In this document: positions 35,016-41,945 of the stretch, one piece after another
How positions within the stretch are numbered: position 1 is the stretch's first letter
How the letters are laid out: the number at the start of each line of letters is the position of its first letter
Source: Haliotis asinina
Taxonomy: Eukaryota > Mollusca > Gastropoda > Lepetellida > Haliotidae
DNA: 64,000 bases
Reading direction: 5' to 3'
NCBI RefSeq assembly: GCF_037392515.1
Contig: NC_090280.1
Location: 60,525,504 to 60,589,503 of the forward strand
Translations under genes and position numbers: made by a program
The notes under the pieces: generated by a model
Told to the model about the DNA's origin: nothing
Database searches by the model: none
What the model saw: the letters and a program-made list of their open reading frames with translations, nothing else

Positions 35016-35665
35016 TTTACATGAAGCGTTAAGCTGAGGTATCCTATATTTACAGGATTATGATTTATATCTAACACCGATATTGTCAGCTCAGGTATGT
35101 TGCCCTGAGTTAATCTCTTATACTGCCGTGGTGAAAACGACTCGGTTCTACCGTCGTTGAATTTCTCAGTTTTCACCGGCACTGCTCTCAGTATAGTGGA
35201 AGGGTGACCTCCTTGAATGTTGTACGTTGTGCTCACCTGATCGAGATGAATGTACAGCTCTCGGTACGGTACTAGGTCGGGTAACTTCGTGCCTGTGACG
35301 GTTGTTGTTGGTTTTATCTCGTCAGGAGACATACCGAGTATCCTCGCTAATGGTCGGCCTAGCCTCAAGGGGTTTCTTCCGTTGTTGATTAACACCACTG
35401 TGCCGTTTGAGTCGTTCATCTTGAGTTCGGCTCCCAGGGGTTTGAAGACCTCGTCGTTGAGAGAGCACACGCTGTAGTAGCCGTCAGTTATCTGACTGCG
35501 AGTTCCACTGACGAACAGCTTATTGTTGCTGATATTAATGTTAGTCCATTGCGGTAGGTAGGTGATATCGCAGAGTGCGACTTCGAGTTGACCTGACGTG
35601 TTATCGATCGCGTGCGTCAGCTGAACGGCCTCACCGCTCATTATCCCTGGAAGTGTTATGTACAT
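35012..35665 (-). CDS. probable minor capsid (penton) protein, single jelly-roll
   Basis: A 217-residue product. Its C-terminal half has the pattern I associate with Polinton/adintovirus minor capsid proteins: RELYIHLDQV, then ILRAVPV, then a Phe/Tyr-Arg-Leu block and a final strand pair, PELTISVLDINHNPVNIGYL with SLTLHVK. In the family this protein forms the pentameric vertices. It is divergent from the gene at 35695, with only a 29-bp palindromic spacer between the two ATG codons. The assignment is by pattern and not by alignment. Confidence 0.6.
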   Translation of the reverse strand: MYITLPGIMSGEAVQLTHAIDNTSGQLEVALCDITYLPQWTNINISNNKLFVSGTRSQITDGYYSVCSLNDEVFKPLGAELKMNDSNGTVVLINNGRNPLRLGRPLARILGMSPDEIKPTTTVTGTKLPDLVPYRELYIHLDQVSTTYNIQGGHPSTILRAVPVKTEKFNDGRTESFSPRQYKRLTQGNIPELTISVLDINHNPVNIGYLSLTLHVK

Positions 35666-35694
35666 ATTATAATATATAATTTATATATTATAAT
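35666..35694. promoter_or_regulatory. palindromic divergent promoter
   Basis: A perfect AT-only palindrome with 14-bp arms ('attataatatataa' and its complement) around one T fills the whole space between the divergent start codons at 35665 (minus) and 35695 (plus). It presents TATA-like words on both strands. Promoter function is inferred from position and composition. Confidence 0.6.
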
Positions 35695-36864
35695 ATGGAT
35701 TTAGCACACTTGAAAATCGTGGTGAATGCAGATGGTACGGGGTTTAAAACAACCTTTATTGATATCTTTGAAAAATATATCGTGTCCGTTAATAACGCGC
35801 AGGCGGTGGTAAACTGGAATCAAAACCCAATGCAGTTTTGGCAGAACCAACTCAACTTTGCTGTGTGGTGTGCGACGACAGGGTCGGGTGTGACACCAGA
35901 CTACGGTATAGACGAACTGACTAAGGCGGTTATTTTGTTTCATATTTATTATCAAACGAGACGAATATTGAAGGAAATAAGTGCTCCTCTTCCCCAAGAT
36001 AAAGCGTGGAGTATGACGAATAACCCCTATGATAGACGCGCTTATGAACGTATTTGTGGGGAGTTTGAGCTTCCAACGAATAAAGACTTTCGCCTTCCTG
36101 GTGTGAACCATGGTCTCGGTATAGTTCTCGTGTACTTCTACAGGTCCGGAACATATTATGCCGGTTCTAAAGATGGTTCATACAACCCAAACCGACATAC
36201 ATTTACAGGCCCCACAACGAATGAAAAGATCCATGTCAGCTGTATAAAGCAAACCAATCCTGATGCAGCCACAGCCTGGACCAAAATGATCTCAAAAACA
36301 TCGAAAGAATTCACTCGTGCTGGTACAATACGCTTGAACGACTCGATTCGAACGTACGTGTGGGCGCTGTTGGGTGCGCAGTCGATGACGCGTTCCAACA
36401 TCCTCGGTAAGGGAACTGCTTACGACGCTCAGACACAATTCGTTTCCAACGTTGATGATGCTATCAATTCTCCAGTTGATCTCCCGCGGGCCATCGAACG
36501 CTACCAAAACGTGTTAGAATACGCCAGATCGAAAGTCAATTACGTGTTCGGCGTGGGGTTGTACATGGCTCCGAGTGATATGCAACTGAGAATAAAAAAA
36601 GTGGTGGGTTATAACAACAAAATAGTCATAGCCACGGCGGACCAAAAGTTGGGTATCAACCCCGATATTAACACCCCCTATATCCCACACATCCCACCAC
36701 GTGAAAAGGGTATAGTGGCGCCACCTCCGGAGCCTAAAATTAAACCAACACCACACCCCCATATTCATGTGGGGGGACCCCCCTATCAGCAGCATATTGA
36801 TAATAAAACAGCCCTAGTGGTTGGTGGGGTAACTTTGGGACTTATTTGGTTAAAGATTTCTTAG
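35695..36864 (+). CDS. Polinton conserved-type protein with C-terminal membrane anchor, function unknown
   Basis: A 389-residue product. Residues 1-330 look globular, with helical segments such as DELTKAVILFHIYYQTRRIL and a Trp/Tyr-rich middle. A proline/histidine-rich linker (KPTPHPHIHVGGPPYQQH) leads to a short hydrophobic tail, ALVVGGVTLGLIWLKIS. The tail and Pro-rich linker suggest a protein anchored in a membrane or lining the virion. Its 3' end overlaps that of the convergent gene by about 20 bases. I do not recognise a catalytic motif. Confidence 0.65.
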   Translation: MDLAHLKIVVNADGTGFKTTFIDIFEKYIVSVNNAQAVVNWNQNPMQFWQNQLNFAVWCATTGSGVTPDYGIDELTKAVILFHIYYQTRRILKEISAPLPQDKAWSMTNNPYDRRAYERICGEFELPTNKDFRLPGVNHGLGIVLVYFYRSGTYYAGSKDGSYNPNRHTFTGPTTNEKIHVSCIKQTNPDAATAWTKMISKTSKEFTRAGTIRLNDSIRTYVWALLGAQSMTRSNILGKGTAYDAQTQFVSNVDDAINSPVDLPRAIERYQNVLEYARSKVNYVFGVGLYMAPSDMQLRIKKVVGYNNKIVIATADQKLGINPDINTPYIPHIPPREKGIVAPPPEPKIKPTPHPHIHVGGPPYQQHIDNKTALVVGGVTLGLIWLKIS

Positions 36865-38011
36865 CCGCTACGTACACCAGACCCGCCACGGCGACGATGG
36901 CTGCCCACAGGTTTTGACTGAGCCACATGGCAGTTTTAGACAGAGCGCCCAACAACCACGAGACGATGCTACCCAGGATGCCGGGAAGGACTTCGGCGGC
37001 TTTACCAGCCAGTTTAGCTAGGCCTTCACCGAGTTTTTTTATCCAGTCTTTAACACCCCCACCGCCACTTGGAGTTCCGCCGCCTCCTGTAGGCCCAACA
37101 GGGGTACGCCCTGTCAGTGACACCACCAGGGTTGATATAATGAAACCCAATGCAGTCAGAATACTGGCGATGGTGATCCCTTGCTCCCGGAACAATATCC
37201 GAATCCTGTTGGCTAAAGTTGTATCCTCATTCAGTATTCTATCGATTGTTTCCCGAATGCGACTGATCTGGGATCGAAGCTGTTCACGATTCGAGGAAGC
37301 GGATTCCAATCGTGTACGTCTCTCGTCTTCTAAATCGCGTAGTCGTTCATTGATACGACGCTTCATATCATCGTTTTCAGTTTCGTTGAGTTTGGTTTTT
37401 TCCCTAGCGATGTGCTCGTCGATTTCGTTCAGTTTCCCCATGTTGTTCACGAGTTCTCCACGCACGCGTTTCACGGCTTCGTCTAAGCCGCGCAGTTCCC
37501 TTACCGGAAAGTCAAACCCCGGTAACGGTTTGTCCCAGTAGGTGCTCAACAGTTTTTCTATGCTGTCCGAGGCTTCTGTAGCACGCTGTGGTGTCATTTC
37601 ATCTCTAGTGGTGAGGTGGGATCTGGTAGCTTGCAGATCTTCTTTAACGGCCTTAGGTATTGCACCACCGTAATCATGCATGTTTAGATTTTTACAGATA
37701 AATTCAACACCATGGCGGCTGGCTAGAGTTGACAAGGCCAGTGGTTTTTTATTGCTCTTGTTAAAGAGGTCAACCCCTGGGTCAGACTTAAGGCGTAGAA
37801 CACCCTTTGTATCAATAAAAAAATTCTTATGGTATCGACCCTGTGGTTCAACGTAGTTTTTATCTCTTCTTAAACTTTCGTAATAATCATTTACCGTTGT
37901 TTCCAAGAGTTCTTGGTTCAATGGTGAACTAGTAAATGAGGTCTCCTGCTCATCATCGAATGCCTGGGCACTAGCGCCCGGCATCTCCGTCATATCTATG
38001 TCTTCATCCAT
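36842..38011 (-). CDS. coiled-coil protein with membrane-active-like C-terminus
   Basis: I prefer the ATG at 38011 (MDEDIDMTEMPG); an in-frame ATG at 38044 would abut the next gene. Residues about 180-280 form a long charged coiled coil (ERLRDLEDERRTRLESASSN). A hydrophobic helix, a Gly/Pro linker (TGGGGTPSGGGG) and a strongly amphipathic segment, KDWIKKLGEGLAKLAGKAAE, then lead into two hydrophobic helices. Amphipathic 'melittin-like' virion proteins are described in adintoviruses and resemble adenovirus pVI in concept. Here the role in membrane disruption during entry is inferred. Confidence 0.6.
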   Translation of the reverse strand: MDEDIDMTEMPGASAQAFDDEQETSFTSSPLNQELLETTVNDYYESLRRDKNYVEPQGRYHKNFFIDTKGVLRLKSDPGVDLFNKSNKKPLALSTLASRHGVEFICKNLNMHDYGGAIPKAVKEDLQATRSHLTTRDEMTPQRATEASDSIEKLLSTYWDKPLPGFDFPVRELRGLDEAVKRVRGELVNNMGKLNEIDEHIAREKTKLNETENDDMKRRINERLRDLEDERRTRLESASSNREQLRSQISRIRETIDRILNEDTTLANRIRILFREQGITIASILTALGFIISTLVVSLTGRTPVGPTGGGGTPSGGGGVKDWIKKLGEGLAKLAGKAAEVLPGILGSIVSWLLGALSKTAMWLSQNLWAAIVAVAGLVYVAAKKSLTK

Positions 38012-38043
38012 TAGTATTAAAAATATATTTCTTTTATATAACA
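38012..38043. promoter_or_regulatory. short divergent promoter
   Basis: A 32-bp AT-rich spacer with TATA-like words in both directions ('atatatttcttttatataac') between the start at 38011 (minus) and the major capsid start at 38044 (plus). Function is inferred. Confidence 0.45.
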
Positions 38044-39300
38044 ATGTACGGCAGAAAATTAGATCCTTTCAGAAGATTGAGAGAGCCATTAGGAGCCAGA
38101 GCCGTGCGCCAGTCGGTGACCATCACCAACAATCCCAGCAAGATAGACCAGAATCAAACTCTGCTGGTTAGATATCCAAACCTTGGTGAGAATGACCTCA
38201 TTGTACCAGGCACTGTTCGACTGGCGTTCAATATCACGTTGACCTCCGACAACGACAAACGCGAGCTAGTGCGGAACGTGGGTCGAGCTATCATCAAGAA
38301 AACGACCGTCAAGATCAGCGGTAACGAGGTGCTGAGCATCGACGACAGCGACGTGTTTCACTGCTACAAGGATCTCTGGAAAAGCGAGAGAGAACGAGTC
38401 AATGATGTGTACCAGGGCATCAGTAAATCAACCCGGGCGCGCATAGGGTATGTCTTCACGCAAGACCAGCAAGACAAGCTATCGGACGGTGAAAAGGCCA
38501 TCGCTCGAGCATACGGGAATCGATTCTGCGTGCCGCTCGACTTCGAGTTGCTCACGGGACACGCGCCGTTTTACCAGGCCGCGCTGGGTGATAGGCTTGA
38601 ATACGAGCTCACGTTTAACGACTATAGCAAAGTAGTGCGTACGCCGAACGGTGATGAGGCTAGTTATGCCATAGACAACATCTCTCTGGAGTTCGACATG
38701 GTCACTAGCCATGAGCTGGCCAGGCAGGTTCGAAGCCAGTACTCTGGGAAGATGGCTATCCTGTACGATCGCGTACTGAGACATAGATCAGTCGTGCGAG
38801 ATAAGAGCGACACTGTGTGGAATATCAACCTGAACGTGCCGGCACGATCGATGAAAGGTATCCTGGTCGTCCCCGTGGAGGATTACGATCCATTCCGGAG
38901 GGACAGCGAGAAGTTTTTCAACCCCGAGATTGAAAAGGTGGAAGTTACCATCGAGGGCGTGCCCAACCAGCTGTTCAGTCATGGTATGAGACCACACCAG
39001 CAGTGGGATGAGATAAAAAAGCTACCAGTGGGGGATTATATAACAAAGGACCTGGACCTCGGCTCCGTGCAGATCGGTGAATACCTGACCACCAAGTACG
39101 CCCTATGGTTGGACATGCGATCCACGGATGATGATAAACTGCACGGTAGCGGGCGCCGTATAGATAACGGCAGCGAAGGGATAACCATCCAGATTACTAA
39201 GAAGGCTCAAACCGCTGGTAAGTTGAAATTATATCTGTACGTTATTATGGACGCACAACTTAATATAGACAATGGGAGATTCGTGCAAGCCATCTACTAG
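38044..39300 (+). CDS. major capsid protein, double jelly-roll
   Basis: A 418-residue product starting MYGRKLDPFRRLREPLGARA. It shows the marks of Polinton/adintovirus major capsid proteins: an N-terminal strand set (VRQSVTITNNPSKIDQNQTL, VPGTVRLAFNITL), a central 'LGDRLEYELTFNDY' strand and a C-terminal block GDYITKDLDLGSVQIGEYLT, followed by the final strand KLYLYVIMDAQLNID. In the family it builds the pseudo-hexameric capsid trimers. The next gene, the packaging ATPase, overlaps its end by 29 bases. The G+C content is higher than in flanking host DNA. Confidence 0.85.
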   Translation: MYGRKLDPFRRLREPLGARAVRQSVTITNNPSKIDQNQTLLVRYPNLGENDLIVPGTVRLAFNITLTSDNDKRELVRNVGRAIIKKTTVKISGNEVLSIDDSDVFHCYKDLWKSERERVNDVYQGISKSTRARIGYVFTQDQQDKLSDGEKAIARAYGNRFCVPLDFELLTGHAPFYQAALGDRLEYELTFNDYSKVVRTPNGDEASYAIDNISLEFDMVTSHELARQVRSQYSGKMAILYDRVLRHRSVVRDKSDTVWNINLNVPARSMKGILVVPVEDYDPFRRDSEKFFNPEIEKVEVTIEGVPNQLFSHGMRPHQQWDEIKKLPVGDYITKDLDLGSVQIGEYLTTKYALWLDMRSTDDDKLHGSGRRIDNGSEGITIQITKKAQTAGKLKLYLYVIMDAQLNIDNGRFVQAIY

Positions 39301-39925
39301 TGGGGGAGACCCCCACACCCCCCGGGGGTACCCACAACTACCCACTGACCCACACTGCGCTATAGTGTGCGGGCAGACTGGCTGTGGGAAGACCGTTTTC
39401 GTGTTGGATATGTTGGAGGGTTACTACAAGGATGTGTTCGATAACATCGTTATCATGTGCCCTACTCTGAGCATGAATAAAACGTACGCGCGACCTTGGG
39501 TGATGACGGACCCGGACGTACACAAAATCGACCCTGGAACACGCCTGCAGGACTGGTTGAAAGCTCTTCACGAGAAATTTAATGGAGAATCGACGCTGTT
39601 CATACTGGACGACTGCAGTGCTAATCGCGAGATAACAAAAAAGAGAGACATGCTATCGTACCTGGCCTTCTCCGGCCGGCATGCAAATCACAGCGTCTGG
39701 GTGCTAACGCAGAAGTTCAACTCGGTGTTGAAAGACCTCAGGGAGCAGACGCGATGGGTGGCCTTATTTCACTGCAAGGACAGGGATTCATTCGAGGAGT
39801 GTTTGAGAGAGAACGATGTGATGAGCAAATTAGAACGGGAACGGGTGAAGAAACAGCTCGCTGAAACTAAACACGCTAAGCTCGTGCTCAAGACCGACCA
39901 ACCAGTAGCATATATAGTATGCTAA
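39272..39925 (+). CDS. FtsK/HerA-type genome-packaging ATPase
   Basis: A 217-residue product with Walker A CGQTGCGKT (about residues 33-41) and Walker B TLFILDDC (about 107-114), followed by SGRHANHSVWVLTQKF, the sensor-like block typical of A32-type packaging ATPases of Polintons and large DNA viruses. These pump DNA into the capsid. The short proline-rich N-terminus (GGDPHTPRGYPQL) is unremarkable. The gene overlaps the capsid gene and is followed by a GCTAAGC repeat. Confidence 0.93.
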   Translation: MGDSCKPSTSGGDPHTPRGYPQLPTDPHCAIVCGQTGCGKTVFVLDMLEGYYKDVFDNIVIMCPTLSMNKTYARPWVMTDPDVHKIDPGTRLQDWLKALHEKFNGESTLFILDDCSANREITKKRDMLSYLAFSGRHANHSVWVLTQKFNSVLKDLREQTRWVALFHCKDRDSFEECLRENDVMSKLERERVKKQLAETKHAKLVLKTDQPVAYIVC

Positions 39926-39995
39926 AGCTAAGCAAAGCTAAGCTAAAGCTAAGCAAAGCTAAGCTAAAGCTAAGCAAAGCTAAGCAAAGCTAAGT
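39921..39995. repeat. short tandem repeat after the ATPase gene
   Basis: Alternating 'gctaagcaaa' and 'gctaagctaaa' words, about seven in all, run from just before the ATPase stop to shortly before the next start codon. Confidence 0.9.
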
Positions 39996-40003
39996 ATATA
40001 GCT

Positions 40004-40660
40004 ATGATATTTGAAGTATTTGTCGTGTGCAACTTAACCTTCATTTCTCTGTGTTTTGCCTGTATCGGGTATTATATAGTTAAAACTAAATCTTACTTGT
40101 TATATTATAAGATGGAGTGTGAGGAATTGCTCGAACAATTGTCTGTGGAGGGTTCCCCCACTGGGGGTGTGGGGGATTCCCCCAAGCGAGAGAAACTGGT
40201 GGCGTTGGCTGTTGGCGGCAAAGCCAAACATTACTTTGGAGACTACACTCCGGATAAAATTCACAAAATGTCAGCCGAAGAAATCGATAAGCTGTACGCT
40301 AGATACGAGTCCCGGCTCGGAGCAGAAATGACAAAGACAATAGGATCGGCTATGACCCAGATATACACCGGTATTGTATCACACTTCCTTCCCATTCCAC
40401 CAGAGCGCCGACTTTACCTGTGGGAGGACCTCGAGAAAGACCCTTTTATCGAACACGCCGTGAGTTCTATCAGCTGCGGGCTGTACCACAAATATGGTAT
40501 GTTGTTGGCTCCAGTGACGGCGGCGATTATCACGGCAAAACATTGTCAATTTGAGAGAAAGAATAATAATAATAGTATAGATGGATGCTGCACAGGAAAC
40601 CCCAGTGGAGGTACCCCCAACAGTGATGGAGGAGACCCCACCCCCGAGGTCCCGAGGTGA
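40004..40660 (+). CDS. Polinton protein, N-terminal membrane helix, function unknown
   Basis: A 218-residue product. From the first ATG a hydrophobic helix (VVCNLTFISLCFACIGYYIV) precedes MECEELLEQL at 40112, which could be an alternative start without the helix. The middle holds a conserved-looking block, KHYFGDYTPDKIHKMSAEEI then KLYARYESRLG, a second hydrophobic region near residue 170, and an acidic, Gly/Pro-rich tail. No catalytic motif was recognised. It lies between the packaging ATPase and a group of small membrane proteins, so a virion or assembly role is plausible. Confidence 0.6.
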   Translation: MIFEVFVVCNLTFISLCFACIGYYIVKTKSYLLYYKMECEELLEQLSVEGSPTGGVGDSPKREKLVALAVGGKAKHYFGDYTPDKIHKMSAEEIDKLYARYESRLGAEMTKTIGSAMTQIYTGIVSHFLPIPPERRLYLWEDLEKDPFIEHAVSSISCGLYHKYGMLLAPVTAAIITAKHCQFERKNNNNSIDGCCTGNPSGGTPNSDGGDPTPEVPR

Positions 40661-40911
40661 CGGTGGAAACCCCTTCAACAGTAACCAGGCAGAAGAATCC
40701 TAAGAGAGTAGCTGCCGGTAAAAAACGGTGGTGTAACCAACATAAAGTGGCCAACCCCCGACTGTTGTTGGCTGTAGGTGTAACTGCTGCCGTGGTTATA
40801 ACATGGTTATACGTGGGGGTACCCTCCCACAGTGAGGGAAACCCTGGGGGTGTGGGGGTACCCCCCACGCCGCCGGCAGGCCCCACTGTCGACCCGCATA
40901 TCATGTTATAA
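40657..40911 (+). CDS. small basic protein with one membrane helix; start uncertain
   Basis: An open frame of about 84 codons with a basic stretch (RQKNPKRVAAGKKRW), a membrane helix (LLLAVGVTAAVVITWLYVGV) and a Gly/Pro-rich tail. It touches the end of the preceding gene. The true start is not clear from the sequence. Basic plus membrane-anchored small proteins are common in this part of Polintons; function unknown. Confidence 0.35.
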   Translation: MTVETPSTVTRQKNPKRVAAGKKRWCNQHKVANPRLLLAVGVTAAVVITWLYVGVPSHSEGNPGGVGVPPTPPAGPTVDPHIML

Positions 40912-40937
40912 TTTTAATATTTTATATCATATACATA

Positions 40938-41165
40938 ATGTCTGAGGGGAAAACGTTCGTCAACGACGCATACCACGCCACAGTGGTAGCCAGTCTAGCC
41001 GTAGGGTACGCTCGGTTGACTAAAATGGTGCTTAAACAACCAACTATCAAGCTAGATTTCAACCTGCAGGATATGGGTATGCTCATAATGAACCTTGGTA
41101 TGGCGATGGCCACAAAAGACATCCTAGTAAAACAAGGAATAATACCTGATAATATAATGAAATAA
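40938..41165 (+). CDS. small hydrophobic Polinton protein
   Basis: A 75-residue product (MSEGKTFVNDAYHATVV) with a hydrophobic first third and a second hydrophobic stretch, DMGMLIMNLGMAMATKDILV. The phrase 'YARLTKMVLKQPT' and the ending 'KQGIIPDNI' recur, to my recollection, in small proteins of other invertebrate Polintons. A virion membrane or scaffold role is a guess. It is preceded by a 'tattttatatcatatacata' AT-rich spacer. Confidence 0.6.
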   Translation: MSEGKTFVNDAYHATVVASLAVGYARLTKMVLKQPTIKLDFNLQDMGMLIMNLGMAMATKDILVKQGIIPDNIMK

Positions 41166-41173
41166 ATATAGGG

Positions 41174-41599
41174 ATGGCCACGATAGCTATGATGGTCGGT
41201 GGGGCGTTAGTGAATGCCCTGGCATTTTCCGGGAGTAATTTCCTCTTCTCGAAACTACGAGATGATCACGCGGCTGAAATACAGGAAGAAAGGAAGCGAC
41301 ACGATCTCGCTACTGAGAAATTACAAAGAGCACAGGACGAGTACGTTAAAAAACGCCTCCAGAGGATCGATTTTATTAACGAACAACTCAAGCGTGAAAA
41401 CCATGCCATTAAAACATTCTACGATGTCGATGAAGCAATGAAAGAATACTATCTACTAACTGGTAAACAATTGGAACCGCTCAATAAACCCACACTCGCT
41501 CAGTACTACACACCATCCAAGGGACAAATGAATCGTGAACTGGGCTTCATAGTGTTGGGTATAGCAGCTACTGCGTTGGTTGCTAAGCAATTAAATTAA
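41174..41599 (+). CDS. small membrane/coiled-coil Polinton protein
   Basis: A 141-residue product with an N-terminal hydrophobic segment (MATIAMMVGGALVNALAFSG), a charged coiled coil (residues about 27-85, EERKRHDLATEKLQRAQDEY) and a C-terminal hydrophobic helix, FIVLGIAATALVAKQLN. It starts 8 bases after the preceding stop, so the two are probably co-transcribed. Function unknown. Confidence 0.65.
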   Translation: MATIAMMVGGALVNALAFSGSNFLFSKLRDDHAAEIQEERKRHDLATEKLQRAQDEYVKKRLQRIDFINEQLKRENHAIKTFYDVDEAMKEYYLLTGKQLEPLNKPTLAQYYTPSKGQMNRELGFIVLGIAATALVAKQLN

Positions 41600-41618
41600 A
41601 ATACCTATATAAGTAAAC

Positions 41619-41885
41619 ATGAGACCCGCTCCATACCGATGCGAATACATACTTATGGGGAAGACCGAGGCCTGTGGTAGGAAATGCAGGAATCAGGGGT
41701 TCTGTTGTTTCCATATGGGAAGCCCTAACTACACGTGTTCTGTGTGTGGTATCGGGGTTAAAGGACACTACTGTCTATGCAAAGCTCACGGAGCGAACGT
41801 AGTCAGACATCAACTCATCTATGAGAATAAAAAAGGCTACATAAAAGAACGTAGGCGACTGCTCAAGATAGACTCCAGTGCGTGA
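41619..41885 (+). CDS. Cys/His-rich putative zinc-binding protein
   Basis: An 88-residue product with about ten Cys and several His in pairs (CEYILMGKTEACGRKC, CCFH, CSVCGIGVKGHYC, CKAH), enough for two treble-clef or ring-like zinc sites. A basic tail follows. It is preceded by a TATA-like 'cctatataagtaaac'. It may bind nucleic acid or act as a regulator; the family is not recognised. Confidence 0.6.
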   Translation: MRPAPYRCEYILMGKTEACGRKCRNQGFCCFHMGSPNYTCSVCGIGVKGHYCLCKAHGANVVRHQLIYENKKGYIKERRRLLKIDSSA

Positions 41886-41945
41886 AAGGGTTACCTCCCC
41901 TTACTGTGAACCAATTAGACATTGGTTCTCTTAGGTGTAAACACG

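Noticed and set aside
36927-37541. 204-codon plus-strand frame opposite the coiled-coil gene
   Set aside because: It is Ser/Arg-rich antisense shadow sequence of the minus-strand gene.
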